Positions 35,501 through 50,500 of a stretch of 64,000 bases of DNA are shown piece after piece (position 1 is the first letter of the stretch; each line of letters opens with the position of its first letter). The position numbers and the translations under genes are program-made. The stretch spans positions 3,158,530 to 3,222,529 of the forward strand of contig VZSR01003371.1 of assembly GCA_013398615.1 (NCBI GenBank), read 5' to 3'. The notes beneath the pieces were generated by a model, which worked only from the letters and a program-made list of their open reading frames with translations, ran no database searches and was not told the origin of the DNA. The stretch comes from Brachypodius melanocephalos. Its lineage: Eukaryota; Chordata; Aves; Passeriformes; Pycnonotidae.

Positions 35501-38500
35501 TCCATCCTGCTGTAGTTTTGACTCTGAACGTTTCCAACTTGCAGATCCCTCGTAATTATCAGCACTTTGGATGGACGAATTGCTGCACTGGATCCAGAAA
35601 ACAGTGGGAGAAAACAGTGGGATCTGGATGTGGGATCAGGTTCTCTTGTGTCATCCAGCCTCAGTAAACCAGAGGTAAGGCTTAATTTCTTTCCTGACTA
35701 AATCTTTAAAAACGAAGTTGTCTGTAATAAAAGGAATGCAGCTTCCTCCCTGTTTGGTAGATGTTAAATAATGGAGCAAACACAAAACTTTGTCAGTACT
35801 ATTCTCAAACTTTTTTTTTTTGGGGGGGCGGGTGCTTACATCATGTTGCCATTTCAAACTGGAGTGTGTCAGCATTTCAGCCTTGGGATTGGTGTATTTG
35901 ATAACTATCAAAGTAGATGATGTAACTGAATTGGGGAATTGTATGTAATTGCTGATTGAAAACAAGTTACTTGTAATTTCAAGCAAATGAAAGGATCATC
36001 TGCTTTGTATTACTAGACTATGTCTTGGCAAGTGCTGGCTTTTTTCTTTTTCCCTCAAGAAAAGCAAAAGTCCTTGTGACTTAATAAATGAACAAAGGAT
36101 TGTTTTGGGTGTTTTATACTAGATAAGCAGGCTTCCTGTGAAATAGAATGTGTTAGCAATTAAACAGAGTGCTGAAGGTCACCCTGAAGTACTGAGTGGT
36201 AGAGGGTTGCATCACTTCGTGCTGATGAACTGTAAGAAGAAAATCTAGAGTTCAGTTTCTTATTTGGTGCTGTTGGTCACCATCAGTATCAATAAACTAG
36301 GCTAAAAATTAGAAGGAAGTTTTTTTCCTTTTTTTTTTTTTTTCTCCTTTTCCTGCATTGGGGCAAATTCTGATTCATTATCTCCTAGAATTAGGAGGAA
36401 TAAAAACACCAACAAGGAGGTGATTTGTGATGATAACACACCACAGAAGTACACAGTCCTTCCCTGTCAGGGATGGTTGGACTTGATGACTGGTCCTATG
36501 TCATGCTTTTGCACAATGAGCATCAGAGAATGAAAGTTGAGTTCAGGATTATTCAGACTGCATGACTTTGTTGCTTGTGGTTCTTTGTTGCTGTCTGTGG
36601 ACATGACCTCTGTTGCGGTGTAAAGAAGTCAAAGGAAAGATGTGGTCTGTTGCTGTGGTAGTGTATGAGAGCTGCTAATGAGTATCTCAGTTGCAGAAGT
36701 AATGTGAATGTTTACTCACATTCCTTTGTTTCTGAGAGGGAATTTTATTTACGGATGCAGCTTTGTGAGATTTGTTCAGGTGTATTTTTGTAGTTTAGGA
36801 AAAACATTGTAGGAAAGAACTTTCCCCCCAAAATATATTAAGAGCAGAATTGAAAAGAATACAGAAGAGAGAACTGTAAAGAGCTCTGTGAGGTGGAAGA
36901 TGTCAGTGATAGTGTGATCCTTCACAAATGTTCTCAGTAGTAGATACATAAAGTACTGATCTGTTACCTGTTGCTGCAAATAGTTTCAGATGACCACATG
37001 AAAATAGAAACAGTGGTTATGAAAAGCACACATTTGAAATCCACGCACTATTTTTTCACTACAAGTTAATCACAAGCCCAGGTTTTTAAAAATTTGGGAG
37101 TGCAAGCATTTCCAATGGTAGAAGTGTTTTTGCAAATAGAGATTTTGCCACTCAACTGTCTATCCAGAATTTTGGTATTTTTTCAATGTGGTATGACTGT
37201 AGAAATGAAAGGTTGGGGTTTAGACAACAAAAATTGTGGTTTGGCCATGTGATATTTCCCTTCTGTGATTACAAGTCAGTAGGTTGTGGCAGTCATAAAA
37301 ATACATTTTTAAAGAGCATTTGTTACGGATAGAGGAAGTTGGACTTTCAGATGGGCTTTCAAATTGTTTAATTTCTACAGCTGTGGCCAAAGACACAAGA
37401 GGGATTTTGGCAGTTCAGATGCAGAGCCTATGAGATGACCTTTTCCTTCCAAAATTAGTTATTTTGGCCTTTCAGAAGCTGTTAAGCATTATGAATGAGG
37501 GCCTTTTTAGGTTTCTTACTGTCATGTAAACAAATGCTGTTAAGACAGAATTTAACAAGAAATAGGATGAAAAGTGATGAATACTCTGAATAAACTGCAT
37601 TTAAATATTTAATTGTTTAATCTGCTGTCAGTAATCAGCTGAAAGACTTTGTGCAGTGAATCTAGATCCTTACTTAAGTGAGTAATTCACCTCATGAAAG
37701 CTGATGGGAAAATCCTGGTTTGGGTCAAAATATGATGTGGACATGTGACCTGTTGAGTTTTATTCTCTCAAACTGAGTCCTGAGGCTTTTCCTTCCTCTT
37801 CCAGCATTTCTGAGGTAACAAAGATTTCTGTGCTAGCAGCCACAATAGTCATCATAAAGCAGTAACGTTATGTAAACTGTTAAATTACGTCTTCTTGCAA
37901 GAAATAGCAGATAAGAAACTCTGTTACACTTGCAGTGACAAAGATTTGTGTCCTTTCAGTGGAAGGAAAATGTATGCTCCTGGGTCTTAATTGTTTTGAT
38001 GAGGATTTTTTTAACTATCTGAAGTGTAAATATAATGAACTGTAGTTCCAAGTCCTGGTGCAAAAGCATGAATTTAATTTCCAAGTGCCTTTTAAGAATA
38101 GACATTAGATCTTCAAACTTTCAGTGTTTAACAGAACTGTAGTTAACTTCCTTTGCCTAGCTGTGAAATGTCAACCTGGCTGTCTGGAGCTTGTGTGTTA
38201 ATTAGGAAAGTGAGGCAGTGAAATTTCAAATGTTCCAGCAGCTCTGTCAAACGCTTCAGATCTTGAAACTACTGCTTAAGACACTGACAAGTGAGATGTT
38301 CATCATTTGTCATGTGAACAGATCAATTAGAAAGGAAAGGCTGCTGAAGTATTAATTGTGTGTCTGGATAACTAAAATGCTAAAATTCTTTCCTTGGCTC
38401 TAAGCTCCAACATAAACAAACCATGGTTGGGGTGCCAATGCTGAAAAGTTGAATCTACGGTTCAGGCTTGTGCATGAGAATTTAAAAACTCTGTTTCCCT

Positions 38501-41500
38501 ATCCATTGTTTTAAAATGGAAAAGCTTTCTCTGTAAAAGCCTGGTTACAACTCCAGGTTTCCCTGTCACCAGCATGCAAAGATTGCCCGATGAAGTTCAC
38601 AGTAAAGTTGTTGAATGATAGCTCTTCTGAAAGGGAGCTTAATTTTGATAAAAACACCTTGCTCTTTAAAATTTGGGTTTGTAATTAATACACTGTGTGT
38701 ACTTAGAAAAGAATACTTCTGGGAGAAGCAGCATATGAAATAATGAAGATTAATTATAGTGAAAGTGGAAAACGGCTTCCGAAGCAGTGGGAAAGGTTCA
38801 CAGCACATCGTTTAGTGATGAGGATGATTAGTTCTTTTACCTACAAGCTTTATACTAAATTACTTAATGAGCACCAGTCAGAGTTGTTTCAGTCCTCTGG
38901 GCAGAGGCTACACTGGAATGGACTCCATAAAACTACCTGGTAGGCTTGGGCTGTTGCAGACTAATCCCTAAGTAAGCATCTTATTTCCTTATTTGAGACA
39001 TTGAAGATCATGGGACAAAATCAGTTTCAGCTCACAAGGCTGGCATTTATAGCAGTCAGAGTAAACATGCCACTGTGTCCTGGAAAAATGGAAAAATTTG
39101 ATTAGGCCATGTCACCAAATCTGTCAACATCCTTATTCCAATAAAGACTCTCATGACCTTTGTATTGCATTTTGTGTATATATATATATATAAACATTAA
39201 TAGATCTTTTTATTGTGACAGCCACATAAAATCAACTTTCCTACAAACTTAGACATCTGTGTCATCTTTTTTGGACATAGAAGTGGCATATTTTTATGGA
39301 ACAGCCTAGTATTAATTTTTTTTTTCCCCTGAGAAATACAGAGAGATGAAGGAGTTGTATGCTGAAGTCATCTGAAAACTCACTGCATTGTTGGTGAAGC
39401 AAACCCATAGAGATTTTGAGCAGATTGTTCCTTTTTTGCTTAGAGCAGTCAGTTGAAAAAAGGATTTTGAAATCTCAAAAAAACTCCACTAATGACTGAA
39501 CTTAATATACAGTATGAGTGTATTTTCTTTCTTTTTCCTTCCCTTTATATGCATCATAAACCCTTCCAAATATTCAGTGCTTTGGTTTCCCAAAAGAAAT
39601 ACAGAATTCTGCCGTGAAGTGTCCAGACACCTGGGACTCACTTTGAGGTACTGACTTGCCTCCACTTTGCTGCACTTTGGATAAGGCAACCTCTGTGCCC
39701 AGATAAGCCAGAGAAGAGCCCAAATCTCTCTTGGGTTGCTTTGGGAACACAGAAGGAAACTCAGCAATTCCCATCGTTTGACCTCTTACACTCTGGAGTA
39801 GAAGAAAATGCAAAATCCACATTGAAATGAGTCAGGGCAAGGCAAGAGGTCAAAATGCCCTTTGAGGGGCTTGAATTGTGAATTCTGTTATGTGCCCTCC
39901 CAGAGGTTCAAGGAGGGTAAATAATTTAACAGTGTCTTTGAAAGAATTAGGAAAGTCTCACCCACCATTTATTGGCACTGCTGCAGCAGTATTTTATTAG
40001 TTTGAATAAAACTTAAGTGTTTGCTTGGTTCATAGCTTTCTATTATAGTTATTTTTCGGTTGAGTCACTGTCTGTAAATATCATCCAAGGAAAAGCTGAT
40101 AGTGTTTGTCTTGGATATGGGTGGGGAACACTTAAGACTGTCAGACACTTGAATGTTTTCACTGAAAAGGTTATTATAGCAGCTGTTAAATGCAGTGATG
40201 AACATTAGGAATTTATATTAATCCTGCATAAAATTGTTCTGATTCTGCTAACATTCGCTGGCCAAACACAAATGAGATTCTTTTCAAACTACACTCATTC
40301 TGAGAAAATGTCTTTGTCCTGAATTCCACTTAAAAATGAATGCCTCTGTCTAAGTTCACTGTTAGTAACTTTAACTCTTAATCTTGGGTTTATCTTAAAA
40401 CATCTGGAACGGGACACGCAAGCAACTGAAACAATCTATCCTGCTTAGCACTTGGAAAAGTCTCCGTGCACCATCCAGGCAGCTCACAGGAGGGTCAGAC
40501 CTTCATATACAGAGAATAGCAAGTTGGTTCTCTGAGGTGTTTGAGTGTGTACAAAAGGTTCTTAAAGGACAGTTTTACCCAACAAAGAATAAAATTTTTA
40601 AAATACCTATTCATGCTGTAAAATTACTTTCCAGCTGTAATGTGTTCTGAGCAGATGTAAAGCACTGAATTGCCACTGTTTTCAAGCAGGTGGTGTAAAT
40701 CACTGATGTGGTTATTGAGGTGATTAAACCGGGGAAGATATGTTTCCTTGTAGGTAAACTGGTATCATTTTAGTTGTCTGAAAGAGTATTCTAGTGTCCT
40801 GTAGTGACCTTTATTTTTGTGTACTGCTGAGACGTGTAGAACCACCAGATGCTTAGATAGTTGGAGGTGTCGTTCCTGTAGAGAAAGACTGGCACATCAG
40901 CTGGTTCTCAGTCATACAGGTTTTCTATAGTAGACATGAAATTAAACTGTGCTAAATTAAATACAAGATGTGGGGATTGATAACAGTGGTTTTGTTGTTG
41001 AAGGTTGGAGATGACCAGTTTAGAACTGAGAAAACTGTGTACTAAGATATCCCATGACAGGTTATCAGCTGCCATCTCCATTCCACTGCAGGGGAAGGAA
41101 ATGTGATTCTTCCTTGCCTGCGGGTAGAGAGAGACAGATAAGTGTCTTAAATGGTCCTGGAAAAGCTCATAATGAATAAGAAGTGAGTGTCCAGAATTGT
41201 ACTTCAAAGGAAGATAAATTCTAATTGCAGTTGAGGCAGAGAAGGCTTATTAGGGCTATCAAGGGGAGTGGAGCCTGTGTTTTGCAGGAAGAGAATGGAT
41301 ATGACTACTCTTTAACTAGCATTCCTGATGGCACAAGTGGTTCTTTTCAATTCTGTTGCTGGACACACACATGTGTGCATGAAGAGGTGACAGGCAACAA
41401 CTTCACTAGAAAGACCTGTGAATTTCTGAGTACAGATTTTTGTTGCTTTCTTGGTGAAACTAAAACATAATCTACAATTCTTCTGAAAATAAACTTCTGA

Positions 41501-44500
41501 TGTTGTTTAGTGGACAAAAAACATCAGCAAAGGACTCATTATTTTAAAGTACTCTGATAGATGGAAGTGTGCATTTATAGGAAACACAACCAACTTTTTA
41601 AATGGGAAATGGTAAACTTGAGGAAAAAGGAAATTGCTGACAGCTGCCTGAGCTGAGCTGGTGCTTAGTGTGGTGCAGCACCATCATACCATCATCACAC
41701 GTAGGGCTGTTGCTTAGGCAAGTTGTGTTATGTATTTATCAAAACTGCACATCTTCAGTCCTCTTAGTTTGTTGTCCTGTTCAGTTAAAAAGCCCAAAAG
41801 ACTTCCTGTAGCTACAGCTCGGTGGCTGCCTTGCTGACTCTTGGAGGTAGCACCAATGAAGCCCTGAGGAAGTGCTGACACATCTCCTTTCACTGTGCTT
41901 TAAGGACCTTTTGGAGGATGACAGCTTCTGTTAGGGGACACATGAGCAGCTACAGAACAGGATTTTGTGGCGATACCAAAGCTCTCAAGACCAGTCCCCA
42001 CGTGATGCTCTGCCTTGAGCAGAGCCAGGAAAGTTTCTCAGAGTCACTCTGTGTATGACCAGCTTTCATCTCATGCTCACAGCCACAAAGTGCTCCAAAT
42101 ACTGGAAAGGCCTTTTACCATCCCCATTGTCTCTGGGTTTTTACTTTCTTTGTAATAGAATAACAGAGTGGTTTAGGTTGGGATAGACCTCTGAGATTAC
42201 AGAATTACTGAGTCCAAGTGTTAACCCTGCACTGCCAAGGTCACCACTAAAACACATCCTTAAGTGGCACATCCACAAGGCTTTTACATCTCCTCGGGGG
42301 TGGTGATTCCACCACTGCCCTGGGCAGCCTGTTCCAATGCTTGACCATCTTTTCAGAGAAGTGAGTTTTCCTTACAGCTAATCTAAACCTTCCTTGATGG
42401 AACTTGAGCCCATTCCTTGTCCTATAGCTTGTTTCTTGGGAAAAGAGATTGACTCCTCTCACCTGGTTAAAACTTATGGTTAGGTAGTTGTAGAGAGCAA
42501 TATGGTCTTCCCTGGGCCTCCTTTTTTTATTTTTCAAGGCTAACTGCAGCTTCCTCAGCCATTTCTTCCGAGTCTTATGGTCTGGACCCTTTACCTCCTG
42601 GATTGAGATAAGGGCAGGAAGAGAGCTTGTAATTTAATTCTGTATGGCCCACTGCATGTTCTGTATTGGCTGTTTAGCAGTTTTGGTGTTTACAGGTACT
42701 AAAATGGATCAACTCTAGTACCTAGACAAATAGCAGTTTCAGGTAATGGATAACTTAGAGAGCTGGAATTCAGCTGCCCAATACACAAAAAAGTAATTTA
42801 TTCTGCCCTAGAGCTTTTTTTAACTTTTAGGCTATATCTTTATCTATATAAAGAAGAGCCCATTTCAAGGGTTAAGCATTTTAGGCAGTTTAGCAAATCA
42901 TTTCTCTAGCAGCACAGCCGCTGACATCTCATTTCCGAATTTCTTCTGGACTTTGTGCTCCATAAGGAGGTAACTATTAATCTTTGTCAGACTCACTGCA
43001 TGTTTTGTGCACTCTTTCTTTGCATCCTTGAAAGAGGAGACTGATTTGCCATGTTCTGTTCTCCTCCTGTATTGGGCTCTTTTCCTATAGCAGTTCTTCT
43101 GTGACTTAGTTTTTCACATGGACTCTGTGTCCTTACCTGCAAAACCATTCTGTCCATGCAGGGCCAGAGGAAGAAACACACAGGGTCCAGCAGAGATCAG
43201 TTTGAATCCTGGTCTCCTGAAGTGCCACGAGCTTCTCCTATTGCCCCTGCATGGATGGCAGGTACCCACCAAAGCCACTCTGTCACATCCCTCCTCAGCT
43301 GGACAGGGGAGAGAAAAAGCTATTGAAAAGGCTAATGGGTCAAGATTAGGGCAGGGAGAGATCATTCGCCAGACACCGTCACAGGCAAAGCAAACTTGAC
43401 TCAGGGAAACCAGTTCTATTACCAATAAAACCAGAGCAGGATAAGGAGAAATAAAACCAAATCTGAAGAACACCTTTCCCCACCCCTCCCTTCTTCTCAG
43501 GCTTAACTTCACCCTGATTTTCTCTTCCTCCACCCCAGAGTGGCATAGGGGGATGGGGTGTGGAGACTGCAGTAAGTTCAGCACACGTTGTCTCTGCCAG
43601 TTCTTCCTTCTTGGGGGAGGACCCTTCACGCTTTTCTTCCCCTGCTCCAGTGCTCCCACACCTGTAGCCCCCCACTACCAAAGCCTTGCCATGCAACCAA
43701 AATACAAGTACCAATTTTGCCATGGTGGCTGATGATCTTCTGTGTAGGGCCTGTTTCTGGAAAGGCAAGGCTTTGGGTAATTTTTCTTTTCACTAATCCT
43801 CTCCCTTATGTGCTGTTAGTTTCAAGGAGCTCAGTGATGGGCTCGGTAGCAGCAGCAGCAGCAGTTTGTCTTAGAAAGCACTGCTCTTAAGTTTCAGAAG
43901 ACTTGAGTCTTATTAATAAAACTTGCCATGTAAAAGAGGGGGATGGAATAATGTCAAAATAAAGTCTTTCTTAAAGCACGGTGCAGTTGGGGTTTTTTTA
44001 TTATTATTATTAAGGAGAACAGTTTTTAAAAGTCTGTTACCATGGCAGCAGAGCAGGCTGGCATCTCTGTATCTCAAAACCTCAAGTCTTGTTTGACTAT
44101 GATTAAAGTAACGGTGGTATTTCAGTTTGCTCGTCTTCAGAGGAAGGGTCTGTGTGATTGCACAGGAAACAGTATTGGTTTCCTCATCTCTTTTGAAGCT
44201 GGGATGGTCTAGTGAGCACACTGCAGTTCCTCAGATTTCCTGTATGGCCCTTCAGGGGAGGGCAGAGCAGGAATAATTCTTTTAAGGGCAAACTCAAGCT
44301 GAACAAGGTACTGTGCCCCTGATGCTGGGAAGGAGAGTATAAGTCTTAAGCTGCTGTGCTGCTGTCATCTGTTGCTTTTTACACTGTTTGTGTAAAAGAC
44401 AGTTTTGTTGGGACCCTGGTGCTTACACCTGATCAGATTTTAAGATCTGAAGTGTAGAATCATGACAGAGATACCAGCTCTAGTCTTTTATTAAAGTTGT

Positions 44501-47500
44501 TGGGAGGATGTTGCAGGTGTTGCTTTGAAGGGAGAGAAGAAAGGAGTTTTGAAATGAGTTCTCTAGTACTTATCCAGGCACAGGGTTACAGCATCACTTC
44601 ACACACTCATCCTACAGAAAATACAGGCCCACAAAAGTTGAATTTATTACTCTTTTCCATGTATTCATGAAAAATGAAATAGAAACTACTACTAGAAAAA
44701 TGAAATAAAAACTTGTGGAGTATGGGGGATGATGGAAGGAGAAGAAAGACTGTAATAGATACAAACTTGTGTCATAAGGTACTTAATGTAGGCAGGAGTC
44801 AGGGACCAGGTTTGGTCACTTGATAGATGCTGTGAACTGTTGCTGGGTGAGCTGTACAGCCTGATGGTATAAATCAGCCTGAGCTTTCAGAAACTCACTG
44901 CTCACTGTTGCTGTGCAGACCTGGTGTGCTCTTTCAGGCTGTCACACCCCAGCTGAGATGAAACCTATTTCCAAGGCTTCTCTGATGTGCCGCTCTGGCT
45001 CTGGCTGGCACTCACCTCTCCAGAGGAGGAAGGCCACCTAATCCCATATCTGTAAACAGCCCAATAAAACACTGATTATCTGATGTCCAGGTGCAGCCTT
45101 TCTCACGGTCCTGGTCTCAAAAATGTTCAGGGCTTAACAGGCACAGGAGGTGGTCAGGACAGGTATGCACTTCATAAACCAGTGTATTGCTGAGATCAGA
45201 AGTTGTGATACTCACAAGAATGAAAAAATTTCTAGACAAACAACAACCTGTCTGTTGGTATTTCCTGCCTCAGCTTCCTCATTGCCCTTGAACATCTCAG
45301 GTTGTTCTACTGATGTAAATCACAGACTTCCCTTTGCAGTCAATTTTCTTTTTCCTGGATGGTTGAACAGCCCTGTATGTTTTGAAGAATATTTGCTCTT
45401 TTACCAGTGCTTTAGGCAGTAGAATAGCTCAACAGCCTCCATTTTTCAAAAGATTGTGCTTGTGTCTGGGTCTTTGTTCTCCTAAGGAAGTGGAGATGTG
45501 GGCCTTGCAGAAGACTCTGGTTGGCCCCTTCATCCCAGTGTGCTGCTGTTTGATAAGGGTTTGCTTGTTAGTAGTAGTACACTGTCATCCTTGTAGTGCC
45601 CTGTGCTTCAGGATTTCTGCAGGTAGCTGGAGGCGAAACAGATGAATCAGCATCCTGAAATCTAAGGTGAGGAGGAGAAATAACCTCTTCTATTGGAAGG
45701 AAGTCATAAACCTATGTTTCTGTGCAGATAACCTTTCTGCATGCAGAAAAAAAAAAAAAAGCAGACAATAAATCAGTTCTAGACCAGCCCAAACTAGAGA
45801 CATCAAAAAAAAATGTTTGTGTATGTATATCTCTATGTATCTGTATTACCTGAAAAAATCTGTAAACATTTACAGTAGGGATACCTGCCTTACTGTCTGT
45901 CTATGGGTTTGTGGTTTTAATTTGTTTGTTTGTTTTTTTAATGTGGAGCATACCAGCTTGCCTTCACTTTCCCACATTTCTTTGTGCAGACTCTTGTTTC
46001 TACCCTTCAGAATAAAGCTGCCATATGTGACTTTTAATATATTGCCTAGATTAATTTTAAAGAGGCTTAAAAGACATAGTTCTCAGTGAGAAGTAGTTTT
46101 CTTAAGAGCTTACTTGATGTTGGCTTTGATCCTGTTTGTTACAGTGATCCTATTGTAGGGATAATCATAGAGGGGGAAAAAAATCCGGTACCCTTATCAT
46201 TTAAGATCATGTAGGTTGGTCTTAGTTAATTTGTAACGGGAATGAAGCTCTTGCAGCTTATAGTGACAGTAAGATTTGAAAACTAGAAGCAGAAGTGTTA
46301 GAAAAACATAACGACATAAAATCCTATTTTAAGGAAAATATTTCACTTGTGCGTGGTTATTTCCTTGGAGTTAGTAGATGGTCCAGCCCATCTGTAAACA
46401 ATAATATTGACTGTTTTGGCACCAGACTTGGCTCAGATGTGTCTGCACGTGAGCAGGCTTGATTTTTGTTTCAGACGATAAAGAGCGTTAGGAAGGGGGT
46501 AGAATGTCACACTTGCTGTTAAAACAGCTCCTGGAAGCTTTAGTACTTCAGCTTGTTTTGATCTCTGTTTACACAATTTTCCCGTTTCTTTCTTTTTCTC
46601 TTCTCTCCACCGCTATAAATCAGTGGCTTCCTACGCCTATCAACCTGCCGTGGCACCTGGCGTACGGTGCCCTCCTTTCCAGTAAAGAGTCTAGACAGCA
46701 AATTCCCTGGAAGCGTATGCCATTCCGGATCGTTATGCCTTTTTGCTTTTTTGTGGAGGCTTTTTAGAAACTGCATTACCTCACCCGTCGGCCTGGAGAT
46801 TGCGCAGCCCGCGCCGCTGATAGGGCTGCAGAGCCCCGCGCAGAGCCAATGGAGAACTTGGGCTGCAAACTCTTAATGAGCAAAAGAGCAGCGGCTCGTT
46901 TAGGGCTCCGCAGTTAATGTGAGGGCTTTTTTTTAAGTGTTACTTCTGAAAGACAAGCCACTTAACAATTATGTGCCATATTGCTGACCAGTGAAGTTGA
47001 ACAAATAGCTATTTACATTGACAGATCAGAGGAATGTGTAAGTGCATCGTGGTAACCTACATTTTCTGTGCCAAGAGATTTGCAGCTGACTGCCTGGGTG
47101 ACTCACTCCTTGGATTAGGAGATGAGGTAATGCTTTTGAGATACAGGGTGATGTCATTCCTTTACCTGAGCTGCATGCCGATGCTAGTTGCTAGTACTTT
47201 CAAGGAAAGTCCCTTTCTGATGTACTAGAGAATGAGCTGCATAATTCAGATGGTTGTTGTTATTAATGTCCTTCCAAAGCCTCTGGCTGAACTGTTCTTT
47301 TAAAAACAGATGTCACCACGAGTGGCCACAAATGCTTTTTGTTACACATGTATGTGGGCACCTGCAAGTGGCGTATTTGCATACCTGCCCAATTCTTCAA
47401 ATAAAGCTATTTTGTTGAAAGAAGACCTTCTTGGTAATCAGGTGCTGTATCTTGTCAGCACTGTGTCATGTAATCCACGTATAGATAGAGTCATCTTAAA

Positions 47501-50500
47501 AGAAGGTGATTTTTCTTCCCCCTGTTCTGTTTCTGTAGTGATGTAGCTCATTTGTGATGGTTAGTAACCCAAATGTCTCACTTGCACTTAGGGTCAGTTT
47601 AACCTTATCCACTCCTGCTCTGGTATTGTCCTTTACTGCAACAGCTCTTCCTGCTGCCTGTGCTCCCTTTCCTGATGTGTTCATGGACAGCAGCTGTGTC
47701 TTTTCTCAGCTTTTCCCTCCCAGTGTCACCCAGGACTTGCTGTTTCTGTGGATGCCCTCAAGGTTGGGAGCACGGGCAGGTGATCAGCAGAGCTGACCAA
47801 CAGTGTCATCTGTCCTCTGCAGCTCATGGGGACCAAGGTTTTAACAGCTGAGCAGGCAGAGAGCCACTGTCAGGGAATTTTTGAAGCCATAACCTGATTT
47901 GATTCCATGTATTGGGAATATTACAGGTGTGTGTTGCTGAATCGGCTTCTTGGAAATTTGAGTGTGGTTCCTAGAAATGGCCAGTGTGTGCGTGTGTTGT
48001 TTGCTGGTGGAAATTTCCTACTCAAGTCCTGGAGCGAGAGCTTTGGGACAGGGGAGGCACTTAAGGTGACGTGTGTCATGCTGTCCCCACAGCTTGCAGT
48101 TGCCCACAGAGTCTTCCTTGCTCAGCAGCAGTTCCTCAGCAGTTCACACCACTGGCTCCATTCTTTACAAACCATGGAATGATCTACAGCCGTTGGAGCA
48201 GAGTATCTCATGCTGCCATGGGCCTTCAGCCTACTTGCATGTGTATGGATCATGTACAGATCCATTCAGAAAAATTGTTAATGCAAAGTAACAGCTGCAC
48301 AGGCTAGAAATTGTCATCAGAATTATTATGGGCTTCTGAAAGAATACATTACAGAAACATTTTGTGGTATTACTCCTTTGTGTTGAATGTTTTAACAAGG
48401 TACTTCCACAATGGTTACTGCTGCAATTTTGGCACTAGCATTTTGGTTTTAAAAAGGTGTTTTCCCAATCTTCCCAGTCTTTTGTTTCTGAAGACCACAA
48501 GGTTGCTTAAATATGAATGTTTATATAAACCTTATTTGTTTGCTTTATTTGTCCACTGATCAGGTGATCTCTACAAATTACACTCCCCAGCCCCCACCAG
48601 AATATTTGCTTTTTTCTTGGTTTATTTCTCTGTGTGTGTATAGGGCTGTGTTTATTTTTCCTTACCAATAGTGTGCCACAATGCAACCTTTGTGTATCAC
48701 ATGCAATGTCTTTTCCAGGATGTTTGGCCTTTATTGCCATAAGGTAAATATCTGAGAGGGAAAGAACACACCTGGTTTTGCTTTGTAAAGAGCTTCACAG
48801 CTAATCTAAGGGGTTTATTTTTATCATCTCTCCAATTACACATTGTGCTCCTGAGAGGAGTTTTTATTTCAATTGTCTCTCATCATGAGGCTTTTCAAAG
48901 CTGGAAAGCATTGGTGTTGGATCCTTTAGGGATCTTAAATACCTATAGTGTAGGGTAACTCACCTGAATTTTCTCTTCAAATGTGGTGTGTTGAACAGTG
49001 CATGAGGAGATATTAGTCATGACATGCACACCTCTACAACATCTGTCTTTCCCTCCCTATTAAGGTGAATCCCAACTATGCTTAATGCTATTTGCTCAAC
49101 TCTGACCCAGTTATAGGAATAAAAAATTCCATGTTATATGGAATTTGAATCATGCAGAAGATGTGGTTTCAGATCCTCACAGTGGCTCCAGAAATAAGAA
49201 GAAACCTTCTGCATCTTTTGTACCACTTTGTAATACACATCTGTGCCTTGGAGTCTGAGCAGGAATTTTTTTTTCCAAGTGACTAATACACATGTACCAG
49301 AAGCAGTCTTTAATTCCTAATGTGTCAAGTATCCGAATTTAATGTAATTATGTTGTAGGGTACTGCCCAAATGGACAGAGGTTCTTAAAAAGCACTAAAA
49401 CCTCCCATGTTTAATCCATATCCTCAGAAGCTAAGATTATGTGGATTACAGTTTCTCACTGTTCTTGACGGGCACAGCCACTGTGGCTCCAGAGCATTAG
49501 TTATGGTCCATCATGCTGATAATGAGTTTCTTAATAAGTCCCTTAGTACTCACTGACAATGACTCATACTTCCGAACTAGGATCTCCTTGAAAATCTCTG
49601 TGTAATGGATGAAATACTGTATCCCAGTGAAGATGGTTTTTTCTTACTTGTGTGTTTAGGGATAAGCCAGGCAATTTTTAAAGGAGCAGTGTGCTTAAAG
49701 ATAAGAAATTCTGAGAAGAAGTCAGATTTAACTATCTGGAGAGGCAGAGGTGAAATGTGAGCTCTGATCTCAGTGATAATTGCTCTCTCTGCTTTACAGA
49801 AAGTTGGATATTCTGGAATAGACATTAATCGTGAAAACAGCCTCAGTTGTACTTTTAAAATTACTTTATCTTGAAACTATCACAAATAATCTGCAAAACT
49901 TTGCACTTTAGCCAGTGCCTGTCTCTTGGAGAATGCTTCAACCCACATCATATTTTCTGCAGTTTTGGATGAAACCTGTCAACTCATCAAGCTTTCAAAT
50001 GTTTTGAAGAAGTGTCACACACTGAACTGTTTTTTAACTAAGAATAGTGAAATATGGATCTGATTTGAATGCCTGAAAGTTTTCTGTCTTCAGTATAACT
50101 TTGAAAAATAGGACTCTGAGATACAAAAACCATTAGGACACTGGAGCATAAGGCACCGGACTTATACCACATTTCTGTTGCCATTTGTGTGTTTTGATAA
50201 AATTATGGTTAAATCATAGCTCACCTTGAGTTCAATTATTTTAGGTGTTTGGAAACAAGATGATTATCCCTTCCTTGGATGGGGACCTCTTCCAGTGGGA
50301 TCGGGATCGAGAGAGCATGGAAGCTGTTCCTTTCACTGTTGAATCTCTTCTTGAGTCATCCTACAAATTTGGCGAGGATGTTGTCTTAGTTGGAGGAAAG
50401 TCTTTGACCACCTATGGGCTGAGCTCCTATTCAGGGAAGGTAAGAACCTGAAATGGTGTTTTGAGTCTGTGTGTTTTGAGCTCTGCCTTCCAAACAGGTG

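Larger units (their letters stand above)
35675..50244 (+). other. EIF2AK3: EIF2AK3 intron 2 (14.6 kb)
   Basis: The largest intron in the window. It holds an AT tract (39177-39192), a CR1 fragment (42154-42600), an avian dispersed repeat (43297-43709), a short CAG run (43848-43865), a poly-A (about 45750-45763), a TTTG tract (about 45920-45935), and a CpG-rich patch (46611-46925). I found no additional coding exon. Exons 2 and 3 join in phase 0. Confidence 0.8.

Noticed and set aside
36468..36505. A CR1 3' tail suggested by GGATGGTTGGACTTGATGAC
   Set aside because: Only about 20 bases resemble CR1 and the terminal repeat is missing. Too short to call.
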